Source: Amnibacterium endophyticum
GTDB lineage: Bacteria > Actinomycetota > Actinomycetes > Actinomycetales > Microbacteriaceae
DNA length: 64,000 nucleotides
NCBI RefSeq assembly: GCF_042680685.1
Contig: NZ_JBHUEA010000019.1
Location: 1 to 64,000, forward strand
Direction: 5' to 3'
The notes under the pieces were generated by a model. That model ran no database searches and had not been told where the DNA came from. It was given only the letters and a program-made list of their open reading frames with translations. The number at the start of each line of letters is the position of its first letter. Positions within the stretch are counted from its first letter, which is position 1. Both the position numbers and the translations under genes were made by a program. Positions 50,062 to 58,569 of the stretch are shown in pieces.

Positions 50062-52710
50062 TCAGGCCTCCGCCGACGGCGCGAGCACTCCGGCGAGGTC
50101 GGACCGGGACGCCACGGAGAGCTTGCGGTAGACGACGGACAGGTGGTGCCCGACGGTCCTCGGGCTGATGAAGAGGGCGGCCGCGATCGACTTGTTCGAC
50201 GCGCCGTCCGCCGCGAGGGCGGCGATCCGCGCCTCCTGAGCGGTGAGCACCTCCTCCTCGCCCGGGCTCCCCGTGCGGTGCGCACCCGTGGTCATCGCGA
50301 GGGCTTCGCGCGCTCGGGCCGCGAGTGTCGGCGCGCCCAGGGCGTCGAACTCGTCCGCGGCGTTGGCGAGGAACGCGCGCGAGTCCTCGCGGCGGCGGGC
50401 CCGTCGCAGCCACTCGCCGAGCACCAGCTCGACGCGGGCGCGGAGGAACGGACCGCGTTCGCCGATCAGGTCCGCCCGGACCCCGTGCAGCTCGGACTCG
50501 ACCGCGTCCCCGTCGGCGATCATCGCCCCGATGAACCGCGCGCTCGCGCCGGACCACGTCGACCCCGTGGAGGTGGCCGCGTGGTGCAGGAGGGCCTGCT
50601 GCTGCTGCGCGAGCGCGATGTCGCCGATGCGCACGGCGGCCTCGCCGAGGTCGACCGCCGCGAGCAGCGCGGCGGTCGGGTGGTGGGACTCGCTCCGGGG
50701 GTCGCGGAGGGGTGCGAGGAGATCCACTGCTGCCTCCGTCGCCCCGGTGAACAGGGCGGCGGCACCGCGATGCCATCGCACCAGACCGAGCGCGACCCGG
50801 TTGCCGGAAGCCCGCGCGAGCGCCCCGACGTGCTCAGCGAGCCGCTCCGTCTCGGTCCGGTCGCCCCGGAGCGCGGCGATCCAGGTCTGCGCGAGCAGCG
50901 CGTGCGCGAGCACGACCGGCGCATCGGACGCTGTCGCGAGGTCGGCGGCTTCCGCGGCCGCCGCCGCAGCCCGGGGCAGTCGGCCGCTCAACGCCTCGAG
51001 GAACGACTGCTCGGCGAGCGCCGTGCTGACCAGCGTCGACGCGCCTCGCGCACGGGACTCCTCGACGAAGGCTCGGTACCGCCGCAGCGCCTCGTCCTGC
51101 ACCCCCGTCGCCGCGGCCAGGGCCGCGGGCGGGATGCGCCACAGCTCCTGCTGGTCCGCCGCGTCGGCGCCCGCGAACCGCCACGCCTCCAGCACCCGCC
51201 GAACGGCCGCTCGCATGGGCCCGGCCAGGGACTGCAGCAGCACCTGGTCGTCGGGCATCGCGAGCGGATCGAACGATCCCGCCCGCCAGGCCGCGGTGAT
51301 CCACATCGCCGCGGCCGCGAGCAGCTCGGGCTCGCTGCGCCCCGGCGCGGCTCGTGCGACGAGCCTCGCCGCCGTCGAGCAATCGCCTCCCGTGAGCTCC
51401 AGCAGCGCGCCGAGCTCGTCGACGACGGCATCGGGGGAGGCCAGGCGGCCCCGCCGGTGCAGCTCACGAGCTGCACCCATGGATCCACGCGTCCACTCGT
51501 CGACACCGGCTGCCACGAGCCGCGCGCTCGCCGAGCGGGCATCGGGGGAGAGGCGCGCCGCCGCCGACCAGAGCGGGATGCTCTCGGCGGGCCCCCGCCG
51601 GCTGCCGATCCTCCTCGCCGCTCGAGCGATCTCCTCCGCCACGGCGGCGTCCGGAGCCGTCGACACCGCGGCGAGGACGCGTGCTCTGAGGTCGTCCCCA
51701 CGGCTCAGCGTCGCCAGCAGCGCGTCCGCCGCCTCCCGACGCACAGCGGCGGGCAGCACGTCCACGAGCGCGGCTCGCGTGATCGCGTCGGGCAGGCCTG
51801 CTCGCCCCGCCTCGATGCGGACCCAGCCGGCCGCACCGAGTACGACCCGCGGCAGCACGTCCTGCCCGAGGTGCGCAGTGACGGCTTCGAGCTGGTGCAG
51901 CGGAAGGTCGGGCACGAGCGTGAGCACGGCGAGCGCCGCACGCACCTCCGGTCGGAGGAGCGGCACGCGACGGGCGAACGCTGCGCGAAGCGCGCCCCCG
52001 ATCTCGATCGGATGCAGCCCGCTCTCCGGCGTCCGCGGGACGGGCACCGTGAGCAACGCGAGCGGGTTGCCGTTCGCCGTCCTTGCGAGCACGTCGCGTT
52101 CCGCCGCTGATGTGCCGGGACGGTGCTCCTCCAGCAGCGAGGACGAGTCCGCAGGGGAGAGCGGTGTCAGCTCCAGCTCGCCGATCTGCTCGAGGACGCG
52201 CAGCTGCAGCGTGGTGGTGAAGACGACACCGATCGCACGGGCGGACGCCCGGCCGGCGACGAAGCGCAGTGCGAGCATCGTCTCGTCGTCGAAGGTGTCC
52301 GCGTCGTCCGCGAGCACGAGGACGGGGCGGTCACGGGCTCGGCGATCGAGGGCTGCGAGCAGCGCTGCGCCCACCGCGTCCGGACGCGCCGGGCGCTCGG
52401 CGTGCTCCGGGTCGGATCCTGCCACCTCGATGAGGAGGTCGGCCCCCGGCCCGCCTTCGATCGAGCCCTCGGGGCATCGGAGCTGGGGCAGCAGCTGCTG
52501 CAGGCCCGCGTACGGGGACGACTGCGAGGTGGTCGGCGCCTGCAGGCGGAGCACGGCGAGGTCCGTCGCGCGTCGCTCGAGTTCATCGAGCAGGGAGGTC
52601 CGGCCTGATCCGATCGGGCCGCGGACGACACGGGCGCCGCCTCGGCCGACCGCGACTCCGGAGGCCAGCCGGGCGAGGCTCGTCAACTCGGGGGTCCGGC
52701 CCAGCAGCAC
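50062..52710 (-). CDS. Large LuxR-family (LAL-type) regulator
   Basis: An 882-aa LAL regulator. The N-terminal AAA domain has a variant Walker A, GPIGSGRTS, with Arg for the catalytic Lys, and Walker B VLVLADDADTFD. A TPR-like Ala-rich helical middle follows. The C-terminal HTH is LTAQEARIAALAADGASNKSIAAALFISPRTVGHHLSVVYRKL. The GTG at 52710 lies 7 nt after minus-strand TATCGT (leaderless). Divergent from the reductase at 52835, its likely target. The Lys-to-Arg change suggests weak ATPase activity. Confidence 0.88.
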   Translation of the reverse strand: MLLGRTPELTSLARLASGVAVGRGGARVVRGPIGSGRTSLLDELERRATDLAVLRLQAPTTSQSSPYAGLQQLLPQLRCPEGSIEGGPGADLLIEVAGSDPEHAERPARPDAVGAALLAALDRRARDRPVLVLADDADTFDDETMLALRFVAGRASARAIGVVFTTTLQLRVLEQIGELELTPLSPADSSSLLEEHRPGTSAAERDVLARTANGNPLALLTVPVPRTPESGLHPIEIGGALRAAFARRVPLLRPEVRAALAVLTLVPDLPLHQLEAVTAHLGQDVLPRVVLGAAGWVRIEAGRAGLPDAITRAALVDVLPAAVRREAADALLATLSRGDDLRARVLAAVSTAPDAAVAEEIARAARRIGSRRGPAESIPLWSAAARLSPDARSASARLVAAGVDEWTRGSMGAARELHRRGRLASPDAVVDELGALLELTGGDCSTAARLVARAAPGRSEPELLAAAAMWITAAWRAGSFDPLAMPDDQVLLQSLAGPMRAAVRRVLEAWRFAGADAADQQELWRIPPAALAAATGVQDEALRRYRAFVEESRARGASTLVSTALAEQSFLEALSGRLPRAAAAAAEAADLATASDAPVVLAHALLAQTWIAALRGDRTETERLAEHVGALARASGNRVALGLVRWHRGAAALFTGATEAAVDLLAPLRDPRSESHHPTAALLAAVDLGEAAVRIGDIALAQQQQALLHHAATSTGSTWSGASARFIGAMIADGDAVESELHGVRADLIGERGPFLRARVELVLGEWLRRARRREDSRAFLANAADEFDALGAPTLAARAREALAMTTGAHRTGSPGEEEVLTAQEARIAALAADGASNKSIAAALFISPRTVGHHLSVVYRKLSVASRSDLAGVLAPSAEA

Positions 52711-52717
52711 CAGCCAG

Positions 52718-52723
52718 ACGATA
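52718..52723 (-). promoter_or_regulatory. -10 element of LuxR gene
   Basis: Minus-strand TATCGT, 7 nt before the GTG at 52710. Confidence 0.5.
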
Positions 52724-52726
52724 GTT

Positions 52727-52738
52727 GTTGCGAGCAAC
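52727..52738. promoter_or_regulatory. Palindrome between LuxR and reductase genes
   Basis: GTTGC-GA-GCAAC lies just upstream of the LuxR -10 element; candidate operator for the divergent pair. Confidence 0.45.
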
Positions 52739-52834
52739 CACGCCGTCGCGATCGCTGCTCGCCACCACAGCCCGGTTCAGCGTGCTCGAGCATCATCGGG
52801 GAACCCTGCGCCGCTCGGTGCGACACTGCACCAC

Positions 52835-53803
52835 GTGCTGGCGGCGTGGTACGACGAGCAGGGCCCCTCGACCGTGCTCCAGGTGGGCGAGCTGCCCGAT
52901 CCTCTGCCCGGACCGGGTGAGGTGCGGGTGCGGCTCACCCGGTCGGGCATCAACCCCGGGGACACCAAGAAGCGCCGTGCGACGTTCGGGCTCCCGATGC
53001 CGTACCCGCGGATCGTGCCGCACAGCGACGGCGCGGGAGTCATCGACCGGGTGGGCTCCGCCGAGGAGGAGAGGCGCATCGGCGAGCGCGTCTGGGTCTA
53101 CGGAGCCCAGTCGTACCGGCCGTTCGGCACCGCGGCCCAGTACACGGTGCTGCCGTCGCAGCTGGCCGTTCCCACACCGGAGGGCCTCTCGGACGATCTC
53201 GCCGCCTGCCTCGGCATCCCCGGGATCACGGCGCACCGGGCCGTCTTCGCCGACGGCCCCGTGGCGGGACGGACCGTCCTCGTGCACGGCGTGCGCGGCG
53301 CGGTCTCGAGCCTCGCTGCGCAGCTGGCGGGCTGGAACGGTGCGACGGTCATCGGCACGGTGCGCTCCGCGCCTGACGGCGGCGACCTGGACGAGCGCAC
53401 GGTGGCGCTCGACCAGGACCCGGTCGGGCGGATCCGCGCTCTGGCACCTGACGGCGTCGACCGGATCATCGAGGTCGCGTTCGGCGCGAACATCGACCTC
53501 GACGCCGCGGTCGGCCGGAACGGCACGACGATCGCGGCGTTCGCCAGTCCGACGGACCGACCGGACCTGCCCTTCTGGCCGCTCCTGTTCAACAACACGG
53601 TGATCCGTCTGCTCGGCAGCGACGACTTCCCGGAGGCTGCGAAGCAGCAGGCGGCCACGGACCTGTCGACCGCCGCGGGCACTGGAGCCCTCGACGTGCC
53701 GATCGCGGACGTGCTCGCGCTCGATCGGATCGCGGAGGCGCACGACCTCGTCGATTCAGGGCGGGCACACGGTCGCGTGCTCCTCGCGCCTCCGGCGCCG
53801 TGA
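52835..53803 (+). CDS. NADPH:quinone reductase
   Basis: A 322-aa zinc-free MDR reductase: GEVRVRLTRSGINPGDTKKR at the start, GERVWVYGAQ, and the cofactor loop VLVHGVRGAVSSLAAQL. GTG start 7 nt after GACACT, a weak -10 variant also present before its truncated copy at 39786. Divergent from the LuxR regulator. Likely quinone or enal detoxification. Confidence 0.9.
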   Translation: MLAAWYDEQGPSTVLQVGELPDPLPGPGEVRVRLTRSGINPGDTKKRRATFGLPMPYPRIVPHSDGAGVIDRVGSAEEERRIGERVWVYGAQSYRPFGTAAQYTVLPSQLAVPTPEGLSDDLAACLGIPGITAHRAVFADGPVAGRTVLVHGVRGAVSSLAAQLAGWNGATVIGTVRSAPDGGDLDERTVALDQDPVGRIRALAPDGVDRIIEVAFGANIDLDAAVGRNGTTIAAFASPTDRPDLPFWPLLFNNTVIRLLGSDDFPEAAKQQAATDLSTAAGTGALDVPIADVLALDRIAEAHDLVDSGRAHGRVLLAPPAP

Positions 53804-53870
53804 GCCCTGCCTGACCGGGGACCTCCTCCACCAGGCGCTGATGGCGCTCGGTGTCTCGCGGAGGTGCGTG

Positions 53871-53886
53871 CGCGCGACGTCGCGCG
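53871..53886. terminator. 16-bp palindrome between convergent genes
   Basis: CGCGCGAC-GTCGCGCG, self-complementary, in the gap between the reductase and the VOC gene. Confidence 0.35.
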
Positions 53887-53970
53887 ACGCCGGCGCGTGC
53901 GGGGCCGTCGACACCGAAGAGCCATGCCGCAGTCCGACGCGTCGCCGCACCGCGATCGTGCCGCGGCGGG

Positions 53971-54342
53971 TCAACGTGGGAGGGAAGCGAAGACGTTGAC
54001 GAGATTGCCGTCGGGATCGCGGACCAGCAGCGACCGGTTGCCCCACGGCATGTCGGTCGGCGGCTGCACGAGCGAGTCCGTCCGGGTCGCGAGACCCTGA
54101 TACGCCTCGTCCACGGCGGCAGGGGAATCGGCCTGGAACTCCACGATCACCCCGCCGTGGGCATCGGCGAAGCCGGGTTCGGGCACCGTCTCTGCAGCGC
54201 CGATGGCGAGCGTGCCCGTCGCAGCGCGGAAGACGGCGAACTGCGGAACGGGGCGCTCGGCGCTCATGCCCAGGAGGCGTTCGTAGAACGCGGCGGCGCG
54301 CGGGACGTCGTCGGTGATGATGCGGACCGATGCGAGGTGCAC
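53971..54342 (-). CDS. VOC (glyoxalase/bleomycin-resistance fold) protein
   Basis: A 123-aa protein with two VOC modules: ASVRIITDDVPRAAAFYERLLGM and NRSLLVRDPDGNLVNVF. GTG start with a strong AAGGAGGG site. Divergent from the WYL regulator, with a 9-bp-arm palindrome between; typical of regulator-plus-VOC pairs. Substrate unknown. Confidence 0.88.
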   Translation of the reverse strand: MHLASVRIITDDVPRAAAFYERLLGMSAERPVPQFAVFRAATGTLAIGAAETVPEPGFADAHGGVIVEFQADSPAAVDEAYQGLATRTDSLVQPPTDMPWGNRSLLVRDPDGNLVNVFASLPR

Positions 54343-54381
54343 GGTTCCCTCCTTCTTTCGTCAGCCGCGAAGCTATGACCA

Positions 54382-54406
54382 AAAGCGGGCGCATTCGGCC
54401 CGCTTT
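54382..54406. promoter_or_regulatory. Operator of VOC/WYL pair
   Basis: Perfect inverted repeat AAAGCGGGC-N7-GCCCGCTTT, upstream of the VOC -10 candidate (minus-strand TAGCTT at 54370-54375) and 16 bp before the WYL start. Confidence 0.65.
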
Positions 54407-54422
54407 CGAAGAGAATGAGCCG

Positions 54423-55373
54423 GTGGGGCGGCCGACGGCGCGTGTGCTCGAGCTGCTCGAGCTCCTGCAGAGCGGCGGTGTGCGCACCGCGCGCGATCTC
54501 GCGGGTCGACTCGGGGTCGATGAGCGCACGGTCCGCCGCTACGTCGAGCACCTGATCGAGCTCGACGTGCCGGTGGAGGCGGTGCGCGGTCGGTACGGCG
54601 GCTTCCGCATCGCTGCCGGCGCGCACCTGCCGCCGCTGATGTTCACGGACGACGAGGCCCTGGCCGTCATGCTCGGGCTCGCGGTCTCGGCCCGCGAGGG
54701 CCCGTCCTCGGCGGCCCGCGTCGCCGCGGAGACTGCGGCGGCCAAGATCGCCCGCGTCCTCCCCGCCCGGCTCGCGGACCGCGCGTCGAGCCTCTCCAGG
54801 ACGCCCAGCACGGGAGCGGGGCCACGTCCGGCGGAGGTCGACACGTCGGTCATGCTCGCGGCGGTGTCTGCGGTTGAGCAGCGCCGACCTCTTCGCGTGG
54901 TGCACCGGCGGGGCGCATCGGCGACCGAGCGGACCGTCCTGCCCTGGGAGGTGGTCGAGCACGCCGGTCGCTGGTACCTCGTCGGGCTCGATTCGCGATC
55001 CGATGCCGTGCGGACGTTCCGACTCGACCGGCTCGAGCGCGTCGAACCGCTGCCGGGCCGGTTCGACCGACCGCCGACTGCGGACCCGAGAGCCGAGGTC
55101 CTGGGGTCCCTCGCGCGGGCTCCACGGGAGCACGTGGTGCGCGTGGAGGTGCGGACGGACGCGGAACGGGTCCGGCGCCTGCTGCCCGCCTCGATCGCGC
55201 TGGTCGAGCCCGCCCACGAGGACGGATGGCTGCTCCTCCAGCTCCAAGCCGCCCGTCTCGACTGGGTCGCCGGCGTGCTCGTGCAGCTGGACGTCCCGTT
55301 CCGCGTCCTCGAGCCCGGAGCGCTGGAGGACGAGATCCGGGGTCTCGCTCGACGCGCGCTCGCTCGGCTCTAG
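54423..55373 (+). CDS. YafY-type WYL-domain transcription regulator
   Basis: A 316-aa regulator. The HTH is RPTARVLELLELLQSGGVRTARDLAGRLGVDERTVRRYVEHL; the WYL domain lies at about 155-220 (RTVLPWEVVEHAGRWYLVGLDSRSDAVRTFRLDRLE), then a C-terminal WCX-like part. The GTG at 54423 is chosen because codons upstream lose GC bias. It probably controls the divergent VOC gene. Confidence 0.9.
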   Translation: MGRPTARVLELLELLQSGGVRTARDLAGRLGVDERTVRRYVEHLIELDVPVEAVRGRYGGFRIAAGAHLPPLMFTDDEALAVMLGLAVSAREGPSSAARVAAETAAAKIARVLPARLADRASSLSRTPSTGAGPRPAEVDTSVMLAAVSAVEQRRPLRVVHRRGASATERTVLPWEVVEHAGRWYLVGLDSRSDAVRTFRLDRLERVEPLPGRFDRPPTADPRAEVLGSLARAPREHVVRVEVRTDAERVRRLLPASIALVEPAHEDGWLLLQLQAARLDWVAGVLVQLDVPFRVLEPGALEDEIRGLARRALARL

Positions 55374-55597
55374 CGCAGCGCCCTCCGGCCTCGTCCGACC
55401 TCGCGAGAGCCGCTCGAGCGCAGCGGCCGACGTGCGGGGCGACGTCGCCCGGCGGGCGCAGGGCCCGTCCGGCAGGTCGACGCCCCTGTGCCCACCCGTC
55501 AAGAGGGGGAGGCGTGCTGCGGCAATGCCTCATACCTTGAGTGGCCGCTGATCGAGTGACATCGGCGCCGGCGCACGACGGCGAGGAGCGAGGAGCC

Positions 55598-56854
55598 ATG
55601 ACGCGAGAAGGGAAGGCCGGCGACAGGCTGCTGCGTGTGCTGCTGAGGGCGTGGTACGTGCGTCGCCTGCGGGCGCTGCAGAACGTGCCGGCGCCCGAAG
55701 CCGCCGCTCTGCGTCGAGCTGCCGAGGGCGACGCCGATCGCGTGCTCCTGATCGGCAACGGATTCGCTCACGGCTGGGGGACGCGGTCGCACGGGCTCGC
55801 ACTGCCCGGTCAGCTCGAGGCCGGGTTGGCGCGGCGATCGGGGCGGCGCACCGTGGTCGAGTTCGTCGGTGCGGAGATCATGAACCTGGCGGCGGTCGTG
55901 CCGTGGATCCGGGAGCATCCGCTCGGCGAGTACGACCTGATCCTGCTCGTGCTCAGCCTGAACGACGCCCTTCGGCTGACTTCGGTGCAGGACTACGAGG
56001 CGCAGATGCGGCGCCTGGTCGACGAGCTGCGCACCCGACGGCGTCCGGGTGCGCGGGTGGTCGTCGCCGGCATCCATCCCGTGCACGACCTGCAGGGCTA
56101 CGGCGGGCTCATCGGGCGATTGACGCAGCGGCGTGTCGAGGAGCTGAACGCGGCGGTCGCCTCCGTGCTCACCGGTCTCGACGGCATCGAGTTCATGGAG
56201 CTGCCGGCCCCCGTCCCCGAACCCGGCCGCCCGCACGGCTCTCCATCCATGTACGCCGAGTGGAGTGCGGCCTTCTCGGAGACCTGCGGCCGTCATCTCG
56301 ACGCCTCCGTCACCACGCGGGCGGCGACCGCGAGGGCGGTGACCGGCCACGCCTGGGACTGGGCGCCGGGTCAGCGGCTCGCGGAGGACGTGGACGGGAC
56401 GCTGCAGACCGAGCTGCAGGACCTCGCCTCCCGCGCGAAGGACGAGTTCAAGGTCGACCTGGCCTACGTCACGCTGGTCGACGGCGGCCGGCAGTTCTAC
56501 CTCGCGAACACCGCCAAGGGCGGAGCCGCTGAGGTCCCGCTCGAGCTGTCGCACTGCCGCGAGACGGTCCGGGGGACGGGGGAGTTCGTCGTCACCAACT
56601 CGTTCCACGACCCTCGCTTCCGCGACAGCCCGCTGATCGAGGTCCCGCAGTTCCGCTTCTACGCGGGCTTCCCGTTGGTCAGCGCGGACGGGGCGACCAT
56701 CGGCACCTTCTGCGTGTCCTCGGTCCTGCCGCATCGCCGCGGATACGTCCCGTCCGATCAGCTGCGCGCCTACGCGACCCTTGCGGAGGGCGCGATCCAG
56801 CGCGCGGTCGAGGACCAGCACGACGCCTCCTCGCCGGTGCCGGCCGAGGTGTGA
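55598..56854 (+). CDS. SGNH-like hydrolase domain fused to a GAF domain
   Basis: A 418-aa protein. Residues 45-235 look like an SGNH fold: VLLIGNGFAHGWG (block I, but Gly where GDS has Ser), LILLVLSLNDALR (block III Asn), GIHPVHD (block V-like). Residues about 255-415 form a GAF domain (YVTLVDGGRQFYLANT, FRFYAGFPLVSADGATIGTFCV, LRAYATLAEGAIQRAV). GGAGCGAGGAG precedes the ATG. The lost Ser suggests the first domain binds rather than cleaves. Standalone gene; converges with the LRR gene. Confidence 0.8.
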   Translation: MTREGKAGDRLLRVLLRAWYVRRLRALQNVPAPEAAALRRAAEGDADRVLLIGNGFAHGWGTRSHGLALPGQLEAGLARRSGRRTVVEFVGAEIMNLAAVVPWIREHPLGEYDLILLVLSLNDALRLTSVQDYEAQMRRLVDELRTRRRPGARVVVAGIHPVHDLQGYGGLIGRLTQRRVEELNAAVASVLTGLDGIEFMELPAPVPEPGRPHGSPSMYAEWSAAFSETCGRHLDASVTTRAATARAVTGHAWDWAPGQRLAEDVDGTLQTELQDLASRAKDEFKVDLAYVTLVDGGRQFYLANTAKGGAAEVPLELSHCRETVRGTGEFVVTNSFHDPRFRDSPLIEVPQFRFYAGFPLVSADGATIGTFCVSSVLPHRRGYVPSDQLRAYATLAEGAIQRAVEDQHDASSPVPAEV

Positions 56855-56924
56855 GCGAGGCGGGGTGCCGGACTGCCGCGCGTTCGCACCGGAGGGGCGC
56901 GAGGTGCTGTCGCTGTCTGCGCGC

Positions 56925-57713
56925 CTACGTCTGGTCGTCGGTCGGGTGGAACCGGATCCTGCCGTCGACGTCCTTGCGGAACTCGCCCGACTTCGTGCCG
57001 TCGACGTCGTAGAACGGCGTGACGGTGTCCATGCCGAAGCGTGCCGCGGCCTGCATCCCCGGCGACGCCCACTCCAGGTCGACCAAGGAGGGGTGCATGC
57101 CCTTGACGGGCGCGATGGAGATGTGCTCGACGTGACCGAGGTCCAGCACCGCCGAGTAGTCGAGATCGTCCACGGTCACCCCGAACCCCAAGGAGCGAAG
57201 GGCCCTCAGCCCGCGCACCCATCCGAGCGTGTCGGCGTGCAGCCGTGGTCCCCCCAACCCCTCGCTCACGGTGAGCTGCTCGAGCTGCGCGAGGCTGCCG
57301 AGCGGTGAGTAGTCGTGGACCCGCTTGGTCCCCTCGAGCCTGAGCCGGCGAAGCGAGGCGAGTCCGGCCAGGGGCTGAAGATCCGTGACCCCGGACGCGC
57401 CACCGAGATCGAGTTCGAGCAGCCGCCGCATCGGCGCCAGCGCGGCCAGGTCGTCGTAGTCACCCCACTTGAGCGCGAGCCGCTCGAGCTGCGACTGCCC
57501 GCGCAGACTCGCGAACAGACGCTTCGGGGTGCGGGTCACGAACTCCAGATCCAGGATCGCGCTCGCGCCTGAGGCGAAGAACTCGCACCACTCCTGCACG
57601 ATCCGCGAGGCCACGGGTCGGGACGCATCCAGCTGCGTGGCCGCGACGAACACGGCCGGTTCCCCGTCGTACTCCTCCACGCGCTCGAGCGTCGGTCGGT
57701 TCCCCCTCCCCAT
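56925..57713 (-). CDS. Leucine-rich-repeat protein
   Basis: A 262-aa cytoplasmic protein with LRR units from about residue 60 (LEFVTRTPKRLFASLRGQSQLERLAL, LAALAPMRRLLELDLGG, LQPLAGLASLRRLRLEGTKRV, LGSLAQLEQLTVSEGL). The N-terminus VEEYDGEPAVFVAATQLDASR and the C-terminal DVDGTKSGEFRKDVDG are unrecognised. The ATG lies 6 nt after minus-strand TACCCT (leaderless). Likely protein-protein interaction. Confidence 0.8.
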   Translation of the reverse strand: MGRGNRPTLERVEEYDGEPAVFVAATQLDASRPVASRIVQEWCEFFASGASAILDLEFVTRTPKRLFASLRGQSQLERLALKWGDYDDLAALAPMRRLLELDLGGASGVTDLQPLAGLASLRRLRLEGTKRVHDYSPLGSLAQLEQLTVSEGLGGPRLHADTLGWVRGLRALRSLGFGVTVDDLDYSAVLDLGHVEHISIAPVKGMHPSLVDLEWASPGMQAAARFGMDTVTPFYDVDGTKSGEFRKDVDGRIRFHPTDDQT

Positions 57714-57719
57714 GGCGCG

Positions 57720-57725
57720 AGGGTA
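57720..57725 (-). promoter_or_regulatory. -10 element of LRR gene
   Basis: Minus-strand TACCCT, 6 nt before the ATG at 57713. Confidence 0.5.
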
Positions 57726-57801
57726 GACGCCCGACGGGCGCTGACCCCTTGTCGTTGGAGACCGTCTCGCGATCTGGGGAAGGGGTTCGCTCGCGAAGGA
57801 A

Positions 57802-57816
57802 GCAGGAGGTCTTACG
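57802..57816 (+). repeat. Left copy of 15-bp direct repeat flanking the Phd-VapC module
   Basis: GCAGGAGGTCTTACG, identical to 58555-58569. It also begins the inverted repeat TTACGAC-N5-GTCGTAA. Confidence 0.7.
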
Positions 57817-57854
57817 ACGAGGAGTCGTAAAAGCGCGTGCACTCATCGCGCATC

Positions 57855-57874
57855 TCGTAGATAATCATCTACGA
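57855..57874. promoter_or_regulatory. Operator of the Phd-VapC operon
   Basis: Perfect inverted repeat TCGTAGAT-AATC-ATCTACGA, just upstream of the -10 TAGGAT (57880-57885). Antitoxin or toxin-antitoxin binding here would autoregulate the operon. Confidence 0.7.
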
Positions 57875-57879
57875 CTCGG

Positions 57880-57885
57880 TAGGAT
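57880..57885 (+). promoter_or_regulatory. -10 element of toxin-antitoxin operon
   Basis: TAGGAT, 7 nt before the GTG at 57893. Confidence 0.55.
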
Positions 57886-57892
57886 CGGGGTC

Positions 57893-58159
57893 GTGGAGCG
57901 CACGATCAGCATCGGCCAGCTGCGACAGAACCCGACAGGGATGATCCGCGAGGTGAAGAACGGCGCGGTCTACACCTTGACGGATCGTGGTCAGCCGGTG
58001 GCTGACATCGCTCCCCATCACTCGGCCCGTTGGCAGAGCGGCAGCGAGGCCGCGACGGTGCTGCGCGAGCTCGGACCGGACGCGTCCTGGGTCGCCGAGG
58101 ACCGGCACCGCCGGGGCGAGGAAGCCGGACCGCGCGACCCGTGGGCGGCGACCGAATGA
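57893..58159 (+). CDS. Phd/YefM-family antitoxin
   Basis: An 88-aa antitoxin. The Phd/YefM start RTISIGQLRQNPTGMIREVKNG with YTLTDRGQPVADIAP is the DNA-binding N-terminal domain; the C-terminal ~40 residues (EAATVLRELGPDASWVAEDRHRR) would bind the toxin. The GTG is leaderless after TAGGAT. Its stop overlaps the toxin start (ATGA), the usual coupling. Confidence 0.88.
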   Translation: MERTISIGQLRQNPTGMIREVKNGAVYTLTDRGQPVADIAPHHSARWQSGSEAATVLRELGPDASWVAEDRHRRGEEAGPRDPWAATE

Positions 58160-58539
58160 GGCTGGTTCTCGATACCAGCGTGCTCATCGCTGCCGACCCG
58201 CCGCCGGCCGATGCGGAAGTCGCGGTCGCCTCGGTCGTGTACGCCGAGCTGGCGTTCGGAGTGCGCGCTGCGGTCGATCCCGTGCAGCAGGCCCTGCGTC
58301 AAGCCCGCCTCGATCGTCTGACCAGCCGGCTCGGGCCGGGGTTGCCGTTCGACGACGCGGCAGCGACCGCCTACGGCCTCCTGGCCGGTCTCGTGCAGGC
58401 CTCGGGTCGGAACCCTCGAGCACGTGCGCTGGACCTGATGATCGCGGCAACCGCCTATGCGAACGACGCGGGCGTCCTGACTCGCAACGCAGCCGACTTC
58501 ACCGGGCTGGAGCCGCTGGTGACCATCTGCACCCCCTGA
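58156..58539 (+). CDS. VapC-type PIN-domain toxin
   Basis: A 127-aa PIN ribonuclease. MRLVLDTSVLIAADP supplies the first Asp, YAELAFGV the second acidic residue, and ALDLMIAATAYANDAGVLTRNAADF the third and fourth. VapC toxins cut tRNA or rRNA; the exact RNA target cannot be read here. It ends 16 bp before the right direct repeat. Confidence 0.9.
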   Translation: MRLVLDTSVLIAADPPPADAEVAVASVVYAELAFGVRAAVDPVQQALRQARLDRLTSRLGPGLPFDDAAATAYGLLAGLVQASGRNPRARALDLMIAATAYANDAGVLTRNAADFTGLEPLVTICTP

Positions 58540-58554
58540 GGCGTGCAGCGTCGG

Positions 58555-58569
58555 GCAGGAGGTCTTACG
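58555..58569 (+). repeat. Right copy of 15-bp direct repeat
   Basis: GCAGGAGGTCTTACG, identical to 57802-57816; followed by the palindrome CTCCTCGAGGAG (58573-58584). Confidence 0.7.

Noticed and set aside
50243..52834. Long plus-strand Ser/Arg-rich frame joined to the reductase
   Set aside because: Antisense shadow of the LuxR gene; the reductase starts at the GTG 52835.
57802..58569. Insertion sequence around the toxin-antitoxin genes
   Set aside because: Direct repeats exist but no transposase or terminal inverted repeats are visible.
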